64,000 nucleotides of DNA, from positions 1,302,001 to 1,366,000 of the forward strand of contig JAGTXZ010000019.1 in NCBI GenBank assembly GCA_018398575.1. Direction: 5' to 3'. The notes beneath the pieces are model-generated. The model had not been told where the DNA came from and searched no databases. It saw only the letters and a list, made by a program, of their open reading frames with translations. Of this stretch, positions 40,401 to 55,400 are shown piece by piece. Positions within the stretch are counted from its first letter, which is position 1, and every line of letters starts with the position of its first letter. Source of the DNA: Ampelomyces quisqualis (Eukaryota; Ascomycota; Dothideomycetes; Pleosporales; Phaeosphaeriaceae). The position numbers and the translations under genes are program-made.

Positions 40401-43400
40401 CTTAGAGTCCTAGTACACTAATAGAATCTTTACTCTACTAAGTATGTTTATAGAAAGTAGCAATTTCTTGTCTCTATAATATTGCACAATTTTCTCTACT
40501 ATGCAATTGCTGCCTTAGAAAACATCTCTGTTATTCTTGTATCGAGACCTATTTAGGAGGGCTGATTTAAAACAAGCACTATAAGCTTCTGTAGACTTAT
40601 ACCTAATATAGTAGTAAGCTTAAGAGCTTTTTATAATGTAACTAAAGGCTTCTTTTAAAACTTTCTCTAACAAGAAGTCTATATAGTAATTATTAAAATT
40701 AACATCCTATACTATATTAGGATTATCTACAAGCCTATTTGTTAAAGAGTTTAAATCTTTTATAGGTTTCTCTTTTATCTTTCCTTTTATTTCCTCCTGC
40801 TATAAAGAACTTTCCTAGATTTCTAGTTCTATTGTATTTGCTACAGTAGCATTAAATCTAGTAGCGTTAGACCTTATTGTATTAGACTAAGTAGCATTTG
40901 GTCTAGTCGCATTTAGTCTAGTTGCATTTGGTTTAGTTACATTTAGTCTAGTTGCATTTAGTCTAGTTGCATTTAATCTACCTATATCTGTTCTACCTGT
41001 AGCTATTCTGTCTATCTTAGTATTAGTTGTATTTGTATTAGTTGTATTTAAATTAATAACAGACTGTTCTACTGCTACACTAGACTTAAATTCTTTGCTA
41101 GTTACTACGTTTACATATACTACAGTAGCTGTATACTTTTCTAATTCTAAATTTATTACTACAAGTCTTTAGTTGTTGTTAGAGGTTAATAACTCTTATA
41201 ACTGTGCCTTAAGCAATTTTTTACGCTCTGCTTAAAGCTTTCTAACCTTTTTGTTATAAGTTGCAACTAAAGACTTCTTACTTTATATCCTTAGGTTATA
41301 ACTAGATTTTTTAATTTTGCTAGATTGCTTGATCTTTGGTTTAGAAGTTATGTTTATAATTATCTGTAATTTTACAAGTTACAAGGCGCTGCTTATTTAT
41401 ACAATTTCTAGAGTCCTTTGCACAACACTAAAATAGAAGAATAACTATGTTTTTCTATACCTAGCACTTTTAAGCGTTATGCATTTATTTGCGTAGAGCC
41501 TAAGAAATTTTTTTTTTTGTAGAATTAAGCGCAAATGTATCTAACTATTATAAATCCCTATGCAACAACTTATTAATTAAAGCTCTATTATTATATGCTA
41601 TGCAATATATAAGAGAATATACTCTACTATATAACGTTATATCCCTAGATCTTCTATCTTCTTAGTAACCTACTGTAGATAATCTCTTCCTAAGAATACT
41701 TAGAAACAGGCAGTCTAGATAGGTATCTAGGAAATAAAACATCTTTCTTTGGTAGTAGTAATTTCTTAGCGGCTAGCTTTTTAGGGGAAAAGTCCTTGTT
41801 TGTTTTTACTATAGGCGCTAGATACGTTAATTGCTAAATTGTTAAACACTTACATCTTATAAGAGCTAGTAACCTACAAGATATAAAGAAGATAGTAGCT
41901 AGTCTAATTGTGTTAGATCTTAGTTGTATATATATAGCTAGCTATTCTTCTTCTAAATACATATCTACACTGCTACTTTGTACTAACTACTTATCTTATA
42001 ACCTTGTTTAATAAAATTGTTTTTCCTTTTACAAAAAGACTTCTGCTGTAACCTTTTTAAGGCTATAACTATAATTGTAGGATACTAGTTAGTAGACACT
42101 AGAGCTACTTATTTATATAGTACAAGCACGCACTAACTATTCTTGCAATCTAGTAGTAGATCTAAGCTTTTGTCCTAGTATACCTAGGTATAGATCCTCT
42201 GTCTAACTCTTCTACCTAGTATTTAATTGTATATGCAGGGCTAGCTGTCTTCTTTGTCTTAGTCTTTATTATCCGCCTAGCCTTTTAATAGCTAGCCTTA
42301 CGTTTAACAAAGGTTATTCTTAAGTATCTAGTTTACTCTACTATAAGCCTCTTTAGGCTACTAAAATAGTAGTTTTTAGTAAAAGATGCGCTATTGCCTG
42401 TCTTATATCTAATTGCTAACAGTATTTGCATAGACTTAGGCATAGAAGCTACTAAAAAGCTAAGCAGCTAATATGCTTTGCTATTTGCAACAAACCTAGT
42501 CCTTCTACTACTAGGGGTAAGCTTAGTAGTATATATTTTGCATATATTGTTGCAAAGCTACTATTATATCTATAGCATAATTAGTTTTGTAGCTTTAATC
42601 TAAGGCTCTTTTTATACTAGATAAAAGCTTACTACAGTTTGCTAGACTAGCAATATAGCCTTAGTAAGCAGGATAGCTGTAAGTAATTTACACCTATAAC
42701 TACAGTATTATCTTACAAAACTTAGATAGTAGAATGCTTTAGGCTAATAAGTATTACTTGTCTACTAATCTTCTATTACTACCTCTATAAGATTCTCTAG
42801 GTAATTTACTTTAGGTGCTCTACGTCTATATATATTCTACTATAGCTCTATATCTCTAAAATAAATAAGAAAGAATAAGTTCTAACAATTGCAGCTAAGT
42901 GTATATAGGTAGCAACCTATACTTATAGAAACGCTCTGCTTATATATTAGAACTTCTTAGTAAGTAAACCTAGCACTAGCATTCTAATTAAGAACATTTA
43001 CAATAGCCTTCTTGTTAAGGTTAATCTTACTAGGCTCTAGAAAGTTAAGCCTAGCTAGTATATATATCTTACTATAGTAAGGCCTAGGTTGTTTTCAATC
43101 TTCTAGCGCTACCTGTTTATAATAGCAAATTTAGAATTAGAAGGTTAGAACTTCTAATTATATATTTAGCCTAGAGCAGGCTTTACTAATTGACTTCTAG
43201 CACAAAGCCTTATTAGAAAGACGCAGTTCTATACTTTTATAGAAGGTCCTTATAGACATAGATTTAACTTCTAAGACTTTAGTATAGTAGTTCTATTTGC
43301 TAGTAGGATTAGAATTGTTAGCTATCTTGCGTAGATTTAAGAGCTTATACACAACTACTAGTAGTCTAAGACTAAGACTAAAGATCTTCTCTTAATGTAG

Positions 43401-46400
43401 TAAGTAGACAGTAAATACTAGCTAGACTTAGTATAGAAGGTTATAAACAGTTTATTAAGAAGAGACAATCTTTTAGCTACTGCAACATGCTAAGATACAC
43501 GCGCTCTTTTTAGAAGTAGAAAGATATACTAATACTTAGGCAGTAGTAGCACTAAAGAGAACCTAGGAATACAACCTGCACTATATAGAGAGAATATAAG
43601 TTTTGTAACATAGCAATCTAACGTTAACTATAGCTAATATTATTTAGATTATAGATGTATATATCTATAGTAACTATAAGATAATAGATAAAGTAGGATA
43701 TATAGTACTATAGAAACAGGCAGGCAGTTAAATTGCTAAGGTAGAAGGAAGGCTAGACGTATAGCAGATTATTTGCGATATACTTAAAACAAGAGTAAGA
43801 AGACTTGTAATCTATAGTAAGCTTTATAATTTATTATTGCTATATTAAATAACCTAAGCAGTATGCGCACATAAGTAAATAAGGCACTAGGCAAGAGATT
43901 TTGTTACTTATACTAGCTATAAGCAGGTAAGGTATTTAGAGTTAGATTTCTAACCTTTTAAGCTAAGGAAGTATACTAGAAGAAGAAAGTCCTTGCTAAT
44001 CTAATGTTACAGGATTAAAGCAGCGCAAATTAGATAGATGCTATATATTCTTAAATAGAACTATCTGTTAATATAGTAGTATTTTTTAGGCTTCTTACAG
44101 CTTCGTAAGGCGCGATAAAAGCATTAAATGCTTGCTCTTAGTTGTAACAAAGCTAGTCTACTGCATCTACAATAGTATTTAATAGGTTTTAAATGTTGTT
44201 AAAAGTAACGTTGTTAAGTAAACTAATAACACACTTGTGTAGTAGATCTTAAAATATTCTAGCAATTATCTCTTTAAACTTCTCTGCATACTTAAAACAT
44301 TCTTAATAAAATATAAGCTCTAATCTAAGCTCTCTATTCTTCTAATTAAGGAAGTTAATATACTAGATTACGTTTCTAGATTGCTTAGATCTCTGCATGT
44401 GCTAAGGTTCCATTTCTATTGCAATTGTCTGACGTCTATAGCACCTTATAATATAGTTAATGTTATTAATCTTAAGAGGTCTTCTACATAGTAGAATCTT
44501 TATAGCTAAGTCTATACTAAACATAACGCAGTTTGCGAAAGTTATTCTTATACTTATCTAGTTATTAACAAAAAAGTGCGGTTAGCCTAGGTACCAGATA
44601 AAGCTCTAAGCATAAGCCTAATTACTAATTTTCTGTATATAGATTATTAAAGACTTACTATCTTTCTAAGAACAGAAGATATTGTAGGTAACGTTAGACC
44701 TGTTTGCAGTAAAGCTAGTACTCCTATTATTAAAGATGCAAAACTAAAGTTTAAAAGTAGAGATAAACTGTTAAATACTAAGCTCTTAACGCTTTCTACT
44801 GCTAGTTAGGACGTTAATCTGTTAAGAATTCCTGCTAGTCTAGAAGCTAAACTTCTAAGGCTTCCTACTACTAGTTAGGCTCTGCACAAAACTTTTACAC
44901 CTCTTAACTAAGATCCTAGAAAGCACTATAGATGCATACATATTGTAGATCTAGAGAGAGAAAGACCTTACTATCTGGCCTAAGACATTACCTTAGACGC
45001 TACTAAACATATCTATTAGATTATAATAATCTAACATAGTATAGAAAAACCTGTTATTAGACTTACTAGACTAAATCTTAATCTTCTTAATATTGTTTCT
45101 GTCTTCTAGTTTTAGGATTCTCTCTTTACTATGTTTAATAGACCTAGGTTTTTTTTGTCTAAGGTTGCTATGTTACATTATCTATAGCTAGAATTAGCTT
45201 AGGTAAAAATAATAAGTACATAAGTAAGGCTAATTATAACGTATACTAATCTTTGTACTAATAGTAGATTAGGTACTTTCTAGTATTTGCGCTCTTAGTG
45301 CTGCAGGGCTTTATATATCTTTAGTAGACGTAGAGGATATTATAATCTCTGTAAACAATAGTTAAGTTAAAGTAAGTACGTGTTTAACTAGTATACGCTA
45401 CTGCTACTAAACAATAGAAAGGACTTAATAAAGCGTTGTTGCAAATCCTACTAGCACATGAAAACGCTGTTACTCTTGGTATTATATTAGATAATCTAAT
45501 ATCCTATATCTTAAACCCTTTAATACTATAGCAAAATAACAATCTTAATACTTTTATATAGTATACTAAACAAACAACCTATATAGCGTTGCAGGACGTA
45601 TATATACTTCTTAAAATAGTAGTAAAATACTAAGCCTTATAGAACAGTTTTCTAAAAAGGCTTGTTACCTGCACTATTGTTAGTTCTTTTTGTATTAAAT
45701 GTACAAATTAGAGTGCTTCTAGTAGAGCACGTTACAGAGACTTAAATTACTAAGTTAAAGATATTAAGTAACTAAATAGAATTTGATTTTATTAGTTATA
45801 GATAGCTAGACCTATAATCTAAGAACTATACTTATTTCTTCCCTCTTAATATCTTTACCTACTATAGCCTCTTTTGCTACTTATCTTCAGCTGTAAGTTT
45901 AAGAGCTATTCTTAGGCTCTTAATCTTATTCTTTCTATCTTCTACTTCTATAGAAAGAGTTTTAACTTTGTTAGAAAGCTTATTATTAAGTTACTGCAGA
46001 CTAATAGTAAGCAAGTCCTCTAGATGCTAATAAGGTACTGCCTGTGCAAGAAGCACATTCTTAGCTAACTCTAAAATTATTCTACTTATGCTTTAGTTGT
46101 TTTGTAACTCTGTTACATTATCTCTAGCTATCTTAGCTTTTACGTTGTTTACAAGGCTTTTAGCTTGCCTAGCAACCTTATTAGCAAATATCTTTAAGTT
46201 ATACATAGATTAACTAAGACTTTTATTAAGTGCCTTAGTAGATTTATATTCCTCTAGAAGTTTATAGTAGTATCTCTACAGCTCTGTGTATTGCTAGTTG
46301 TTAAGCTTGTTTACCTCTTATTCTTCCTGCAGTTTATTTTCTACTATAAGGAGTTAGCGTTACGTATTCTTAACCTTAGTCTAAGTGCTTAGAGGTTTTA

Positions 46401-49400
46401 ATACATGTCTTGTAGCTAAGATTAGCTTTAATAATATAAGTTGCTCTAGTTTAATATAGTTTAGAGACAGCACTCTAGATAGTAAGTCTCTAAAGTTCTT
46501 TAGTTTGCAAAGTAAGTGCATAAGCGTTCTACTAATATAGCCTTTATACCTTAAATAGATTTAATGCAATATTTCTCTTAAACTAGCTTATTACTACGTT
46601 ATAAGAAGAGAGCTTCTTAGAATGCGTAAATCTAGGAGGTGTTAGGAAAAAAAGTAGCTTAAGTACTAATTAGGTTTTATTCCTTATTATACTGTATTTA
46701 AACAAGAAAGACAATAGGCAGTTCTAATTATAAGGAACAGGTAGAAGTAACACTGTTTTAAGCTACTTCCTAGTGTTTTAGATATTGCATTTCTTTATAG
46801 TAAGTAAAGCAGACCTTTATACGTATTACAAACAGCCTTACTACACTATAGTTATAATACATAATAGGATTCTATTCTTAAAAAGAAAGCTAATTAGTCT
46901 AGCAGAACCGTAATCTACCTACTCTACAGAGATCTAGGCTTAGCACTTATTCTCCTCTAATAGTAAATAGGCCTTCTTGGCTAGTGCATCTAGATTAACA
47001 GAAATTAGGAACAACTAGCCAGATACTACCTAGCTAGAAGATCTTTCTCTACTAGAAGTAGATAGATAAGACCCTAACTAGACCCTTATTCTACTACTAC
47101 GTCTTAGGACGTTATAGTTATTAGGCTAACTATAACATAGGATTAGATTAACAGGCTTAGATTGTTGCCAAATTCCTGATTATTTAGCGGCTAACTCAAG
47201 CCTTTTAACATTTCAAACATTTTGCGTAAACTTATTGCTAGGGAATTTTGTAATGTCTAATTCTTAGTTATAAATGCGTCTACCTATTACTAGGTTTACG
47301 TCTTACACCTATTATAGCTTTAATTAATTACAACACTTAGTTTTCTAAACAGCTAACGCTGTTAGCGTCCTTAGATGCAATAATTGCCTCTAGATTATCT
47401 TAAGTATTTACGCATTGCCTGCTACTACTCCTAGAACAGGATTAGGAGCTTAATTAGGATAAGAGTATCTTTATTCTACAGAAGTTAGATAAAGGCTTTA
47501 AACAAGCCTTATTAGCTCTTACTACTACAGCTGCTAATAACTCTACACTGCTATAAATAAACAAAGAGCTAAACAAGTTATAAAATAAGGTTTAATAGTT
47601 AAGACGCAACATTTCTAAGCTGCAAGACATGTTTTGTAAACAGCTTAATAGTATAGAGACATATATTATAGTAGCGCAACGCTACGTTAATAATCTAGTA
47701 CCTTAGTTAATAGAAGTTTACAAGAAGTATTTGAAACTATTAGAAGTAAAAGAGAGGTAGGAAAACAGAACTACTTATAGAGCTATGTAATATATTAAGT
47801 AGAATAGCGTAAATAGTTCTTACTTTTTTGTCGTTTTGTCTATAACTGTTTACTTAGTAACGCTGTAACTACGCTACGTATCTTTTATTGTTAAGTGTAG
47901 TGTAACTATGTATAAAAGAGTATAGTTCTAACTAACTACCTAAACTATGTCCTAATACCAAGAACGTTTTAAGCTCTAGATTAGCTAGGTAAACTGCCTG
48001 GTAACTGTAGGGTTATGTTATTCTATCTATATTTAGGCTAATTTAAGAACTATTTTCTATATTACACTAAAAGCTTATTTAGTTTTAAGAGCAGAACTGT
48101 ATATTTAAGTAACTAGACGTAAAAGCTTTTTGATTAGCGTTGTGTAGTTATATAAATTTTGCTTGTCTACGTTATACTTGATTATATTGCTGTCTTTTAG
48201 TAAAAATATTTGAAAGCAATTAATTACGTTCTTTGCGCTCTACTCTCCTCTGTTATAGCTTTGATAAGATTGGCTAAAGACGTTAAATAAGGTTTAGTGC
48301 TAGTACGTAAAGCCCTATAGGTATAATAAATAGGAAGCTTTCTAAGCCCTAAGATCTAGTAGAAAATCAAAAGCACTTTCTTGTAGTATTAATATTATTC
48401 TAGTCTAATTACTATAGAGCCTCTAACTTTACATCTTATAAATATAGTGCAAACAGTCTTAATTCTTTGTAGTAAGCTCTACGCACTGTCTTTTAAAAGC
48501 TCTAGTTTTTAAAGAAGTAGCTTTTTTTCTTTTCTTAGTAATCTAACGCTTATAACTGCTTGTACCTAGTTTGCTTACAATTTAATTATCTAGTCTACTG
48601 AACTTAGCGTCTAGTAACTATAGTTTTACAAACTACGTTATTAATTAAGAAAATCTACTAATTTGGTGCTAACCTAACTAATTAAACTGGACCTAAATGC
48701 ACACGCTCTAATTAGTGTGGTAAACTTTAAAGTTAACAGCCTTCTAGTAATAGCCGCAAGTAGCACAAAGACTACAGCTACGCATATAGCTTAGACTAGT
48801 CTTATCTTTTATAGTAAATAAGGCTTCTAGGTATTCTTGTAAAATTCTTTTAATTAGCGCGCGTGTATCCAGGCTATAACAGAGAATAGAGCCTAAGTAT
48901 AGAAAAGAAGCTTTCTTTACAACTAGTTTCTTATAAAGTTTAAAGAAGAATAAAGCAGCAAATAGCGCCTGCGTTATACTAGAAAAATTGTAACCTTAAA
49001 GAAAGGTTGTAGCTAAGCTTTCTAGTTCTAGTATCTTGCTAACATTATTAAGCGCAGGCTTCTTCTCTAATTCTATATTAATGTAGAAGTATTTGTAGCG
49101 TTTGTCTTTATATACTTAATTTAGGTAATTGTTCTAGCTACTTTATGCGTTTAACATTGCGTTAAAAAGCCAAGACAAGTATAGAAATAAGTAATTACAG
49201 AAGTGCAATCTTCTAAATATAGTCTGCAGTAAATCTAAGTCTTAGGCAAATTCTGTGCCTACTAAAACAGCTATATCTAGGACAGCGTCCTAGATAGCCT
49301 TAGATTCCTATTCTATAGGGTTAATTAGATTGTTATGCTTGCCTACACTACTATCCTAAAGAAATTCTAAACCTAGGATAAACTTTGCTAAGAAGTAGGA

Positions 49401-52400
49401 GAAAGTAGCTAATATTACTCTAGCTCTATAGAAAATAAGTTAGAAAGCTAAAAGGTAGAAACAGAACCTACGTGTTACACACAAGAACCTTGTCCTATAC
49501 GTAAGAAGCTTAATAGTGTTTGTAACCTACACTTACCTATTAGTCTTATATCTTAAAATACATATAAGCTGTTACCTTACCTTACTCTAGCTCTGTTATA
49601 ATTAGATAAGATGCAGAGTCCTAAAGTAGACACAGCTATAGTAGTAACTACTACTTTAAGTTCTAATATACTCTTATTAGATAGTATGCGGCTAAACAAC
49701 GCAGTTTCTAATCCAAACGCCTCTTTTATGTATGTTTCTATTTTAACAGCTTTGTAAAAGCTATCTGTTAGTAAAGAGAATAGAAAGCTGTAAATCTTTG
49801 CAAAAGAAGTATTTCTAAACAATTAGCAAGAAAGGAATATATATTCTACTAGTTCTCTAAAAATAATAATGTACTTCTCTAAGGTCTAGCGCAACAGAAA
49901 CATAAGTATAATAAGGCTACCTATATCTAACTGTAAGTAATCTATCTATTTAAAGATACTTAGTATAGAGTAAGACTTACCTGTGCTTATACCTAGCGTT
50001 AAATTAAACTTGTTATAAATAGAATAAGAAAGCTTTTAATACTTATTAAGCGCTTGTAATATATATAGAGTAAAGATCTCTTAAATACTACTTCTATTAA
50101 GAACAAGTAGTTGGCTTTCTACTATAGGTAGCTTAAGATAGACAGTAAGCTTGCCTTGGCGTTAACATAATATGCACTAAGAGATCTAGTATAAATATTC
50201 TATTTGCTAAGGTTTTAATCTAAACCTATAGGCATATAAATTACAAGATACGTAGCTATAGCGTAGGCTGTGTTTAGGCTTGCAATAGAAATAGTAAAAA
50301 CACAACTAGGAGCTATATATTGTTTTCTAGTTAATAGAAGAGTTTTTTAGATTTCTCTTATATAATTAAACATCTGTAAGCGTCCCTTTCTTAAGCTTAG
50401 AGTAGAAACTATAAAATCTGGCTTTTAGATGTAAATAGAAAGCTGCTGGCAAGATCTCTTGCTTAGGACGCTGCAATAACAAGGCTTTATAGTAGTAGAC
50501 TTTATATAGTGCCTTAAATACCTTAGAGAAAGAAAAGTCTGTTAATTACTACTAAAACATAGAAATTGGAGTAAGAAACACTTATAATACATTTCTAGTA
50601 GATAGCTATCTAATATAAGAGCAGAAGCTATGTACTCTAAGGTAGCTTTTTTAGTTACGTTATTAGCAGTATACAACTCTAGAAAGTTCTATAAAAAGAG
50701 CTAGAAACAACCTTCTATCTGATTGCATAGGTATATAGCGTAGATAAAGTTAAATTCTAGAGGTGTAAATGTCGCAAGGTGCTGTAATACTAATTTAAAA
50801 AAAGCGTTTAGGTAGTATACTAAGTAGAGTCTTTTAGTAGCACTTCTACTGTTTCTTACTATTTCTAGGCTTAAAATTATATTTTTTTTAAAGTAAGATA
50901 ACTATTAGAGCGTTGTTACAAACCTCTAACAGGAAACACAAGATATTATAAATAAACAAGAGAATAGGTTGCAAGATTTAAACCTAGTGCAGGGACATAG
51001 CACGCTAAGTATGTTACGTAACCTTCTTATTAGTCTTATTTAGTCTTACTATTTCTTACAACAAGAAACTATAAGAATCTGTAATAATAATTAAGAATAA
51101 TAAAAACTGTAAGAAAGACTAAGTATATAGAAACTATAATAAACACTTATAGATTGTTGTGTTTAACTTATGTTTTAATAAATAACTTACATTACAGACG
51201 CTTAAGTTAGTAACTAGCTATTTAACTATTGTTACTCTTTTTAGAAAGCTCTAGCCTTTACTGTCTTAGTAACAATACTCTTAGTATCTAAAGCAACTCT
51301 GCACCTATCTATAAAAACTAACTTTAGCTGTACTCTTAGTCTATACTAGTATTCTTATTGTTTGCTACTAGACTAATAGTCTTAACACTTTAAACACTCT
51401 TATAATAAGCAGCAATATTACAATAGATATACCTAAGTATTTGTAATAGGCTGCTGCCTGGTTAGTCCTTGGTTACAGAAAAACCTTGGCTCTCTAAACT
51501 AGAACACCAAAAACGCTCTGGACTAGAACACTAAAAACGTTCTAGACTAGAACACTAAAATCCTTTAGACTATAAAAACCCTTTAGGTAACAATTAGGAT
51601 AGGACACAAATTTACGTCTTTATTCCCTAGCATTTACCTTTAGAGTCTGCCCCTTAACAGTTAAATTTGTTTAACTTAACTAGGCTAAAGGGCTATTAGT
51701 AACCTCTAGTATAGAACAAGTAACTGTCCCTATAACAGTACAGGACATAATGGTACAAGCTATCTAGATAAGACGCAACGGCGTCCCTAAGTTAGTTATT
51801 AAGAACAAGTTTAATTAGATAATTATTAACAACTTTCTAGACCTAGAGGAATAATAGATTAAGAAACAATTACTGTTAAACAGCCTTAAGGGAACGCCTG
51901 CCTAGCAGAAAGTATGTAACTCCCTAGCAGCTAGACCCTCTAATAACAGAAAAGGAAAGTCTCCTATAAGTATAGATCTAGACTTAGTATTGCTAGTAAG
52001 AAATCTGCAGGAATAAGTTGCAAGGCTTATAGCCTAAGTAACTCTAGAAACCTCTAGCTTTATACAGACCCCCTTAGAAAGCTTCCCTCTACCCTAGAAG
52101 ACTTACAAAGTTCCTAACCTAGAAGCGTATAGAGGAGATTAAAAAGACTACTATATCTTTAAAGCCTAAATAAAGTACAAACTAGAACATAACAGCGCAG
52201 AACTAGGCTTTTAAGCAGGCTATATCTTTAACTGCCTTAAGGGGTTAGTAGCTAGTGTAGCCTTATCTTAAGTAACCTAGAACCTCTAGAGCTCTGCAGA
52301 AGAACTTTAGGACTTTCTAAACAACTAATTTAGCAACAAGCTACACAACAAAAGATTATAAAGGAAACTTTAAATAATCTAACAGAACAAATCTTCTCTC

Positions 52401-55400
52401 TAGAGCTTTAACGCAGAGTTTATAAGGCTAGCCTATAATACAAGCAAAGAAGACAACAAAGTAAACCTAAAAATAAAGTACCTAAGCGCTATCTAGCTAG
52501 ACCTACAAGACAGAATAATCTCTATAGAGACTAAACCTAAATAGAGGATTTACAACCTTATAGACAGGGTAGCAATTATTAAGGAAAACTTATACAGAGC
52601 AAAACTTAGTAGTAAGCACACTAAAAAACAGAACGCTAGAAAACCTATAGATTAGAAACCTACAAGGAGACATTTTAGAAAGACTAAGAGAAAATCCTCT
52701 AAGAAAAAGAAAGCTAAGTAGGCTACTGCAAAAGAGTAGTCCTACTAGAGGTAAAATAACTTATGCCTCTACTGCAGCAAGTTAAGACACTACGCTAGCA
52801 AATGCAAATTGTCTTTACCTTTAAAACTTGCTAAAGCTGCGTTAGCTAAAGCACAAGGCAAGAAAGAAGAGAACGTGTTAAAAGACGCTCTAAGCTTAGA
52901 AAATAAGTAACTTCTGTCTAAAGGCGCAGATAGAAGTATAGTAACATAACACTAAAAGAGGATAAGAGATTTTATTAATTCTAAAGGAAATAGCTAGATA
53001 GAGAACCTATTACTGTACACACTATTGTTAATAAAATAACAGTTACTTTTACAATAATTAACACTAGGTGTCTTACCTACGCTATAACCTTAACTAAGTA
53101 TGTCTACAAAAATAAGTTAGAGCACAAGTTAATAACCCTAAGAGAAATTATTAGGATTGCTAGAGCCTAGTCTTAGATAAAGATAGCTGTCTAGATAAGA
53201 ATTAACATTAATAAGCACAAGGAGACACTATAGGCTTATAAACTAAACAGAAACAAAGAATATAACCTAGTTCTAGGTTAACTATAGATAAACTAGCACA
53301 ATATTACTGTTGCACTAGCAAAGAAATTAATATACATCTATTCTACTTAGACGCAAGTTAGAAGCTAAGAAGGAAAAAAACCTCTTTTACTATAGAATAT
53401 TACTGCAGCTGCGTACTTAGCCTAGCTATAACGCAGCTAGAAGGACAAATCCATCTGCCTTTACGCTGCGTTAATAGTAGATATCTAGAAGGCTTTAAAA
53501 ACTAAGCCCTAAGTAGACTCTAGGTTAGTGCTCTTAGATTACCTAAAAGAGAAATACAAAACCTTTCTACGCAAGAAAGCAGACCAACTCCCCCTAGTAA
53601 GAGGACCTACTATTAATTATTCTATTAAGCTAGTAAAAAAAGATAGAAAGATTATAGAGGTACTATAAAGCCTACTATATAGCATGTTAAAGAAAGAACT
53701 TCTTGTGCTCTAAAAAGAGCTTACTTTTTACCTAGACTATAGCTTTATATAGGTAAGCTAGTTAAGCGCTTCTACACTAGTCCTATTTGTAAAGAAGCTA
53801 GAGAGAGGCCTATAGTTCTGTGTAGACTACTAGGCTCTTAACGCAATTACAAGGAAGAACAGATACCTACTTCTACTTATCTAAGAGACCTTAGCCTAGA
53901 TTGCTAAAGCCAAATAGTTTACTAAAGTAGATATTATCTAAGCATTCTACAAGATTAGAATTGCTAAAGAAGACAAATAGAAGACTACCTTCTAGACGCG
54001 CTTTAGCCTCTATAAGTAGCTTGTAACACCCTTTGAACTTGCAAACGCCCTAAGTACGTTCTAGAGATATATTAATTAGACACTAAGGAAACACCTAGAT
54101 AATTTCTGTTTAGCCTATATAGACAACGTGTTAATATACACAAGCAGGTTTAAGGCAGACTACAAGAAAAAGGTAAAGCTAGTAATTTAGAAACTTAGAG
54201 CAGTAGAGTTATACCTTAATATAAGAAAAAGTAAGTTTAGCGTAAAGAAGACTAAATACCTTAGATTTATTATTAAAGCTAAGAAAGAAATAAGTATAGA
54301 CTCTAAGAAAGTAGCTGCTATACGTTTCTAGGAGCTTCCTAAGACAGTTAAAGAAGTCTAGAGTTTTGTTAGCTTTGCTAACTTCTACTAACAGTTTATA
54401 AGAAACTTCTTAGAGCTAGCTGCTCTACTAACTAGACTAACTAGGAAAGGCGTAGCCTTCTACTAGAGCTCTAAACAACAAATGTCCTTTAATAAGCTAA
54501 AAGAAGCTTTTATAGTAGAACTATTCCTAGCAAACTTTAATATAGAGCTAGAGATAGTAGTAGAATACAACGCCTTAAGATAGTTAACTAAAAGAGTGCT
54601 GTCTTAATATAGTAAGAATAGACGCTTCTAGGCTGTAGCTTACTACTTAGTAAAGAACATAGCTGCAGAAGCTAACTACACTATCTATAACAAAGAACTG
54701 TTAGCTATAGTTAAGTACCTAGAGTAGTAGAAAACTAAACTTTAGAGAGTAAAGTATTTTACTGTGCTTACAGACTATAAAAACCTAGAATACTTTGCTA
54801 CTATACAACTGCTAACAAAAAGATACGTCTGCTAGGTAGAGTTTCTTAGTACGTTTAATGTTAGATTCTAATACTACCTAAGAAACATTAATAGCAGAGT
54901 AGATGCTCTTTCTAAGAAAAAATAAGATCTTTTTTAAGAAAGAGTAGACACGCAGGTAGAGTCCTAGACCTTCTAACTATTTACTTCTACTTTAGAAACT
55001 AAAGACAAAGAAGATCTAGTACTTGCTACTTTCTTTGCAGCTTAGTAGGGGGATTTACTACAATAGAGGAGAGAAGAAATAGAGTAGCTCTAAAACGTGC
55101 TTGCAGATAAAGATACTACATTAACTACTTCTCTTATAGCTTAGTAGAGAGATATAATACAGCAGAGAAAGGAAGAAACAGAGTAGCTCTAAAACGTGCT
55201 TATAGACAAAGACGCTGCGTTAACTACTCCTCTTGCAGCTTAGTAGAGAGATGCACTATAACTAGAAGAAGAAAAAACAGAGTAGCTCTAAAACGTGCTT
55301 GCAGACAAAGATACTGCGTTAACTACTTCTCTTGCAGCTTAGCAGAGAAATACACTATAATAGAGAAAGAAAGAAATAGAGTAGCTCTAAAACGTGCTTG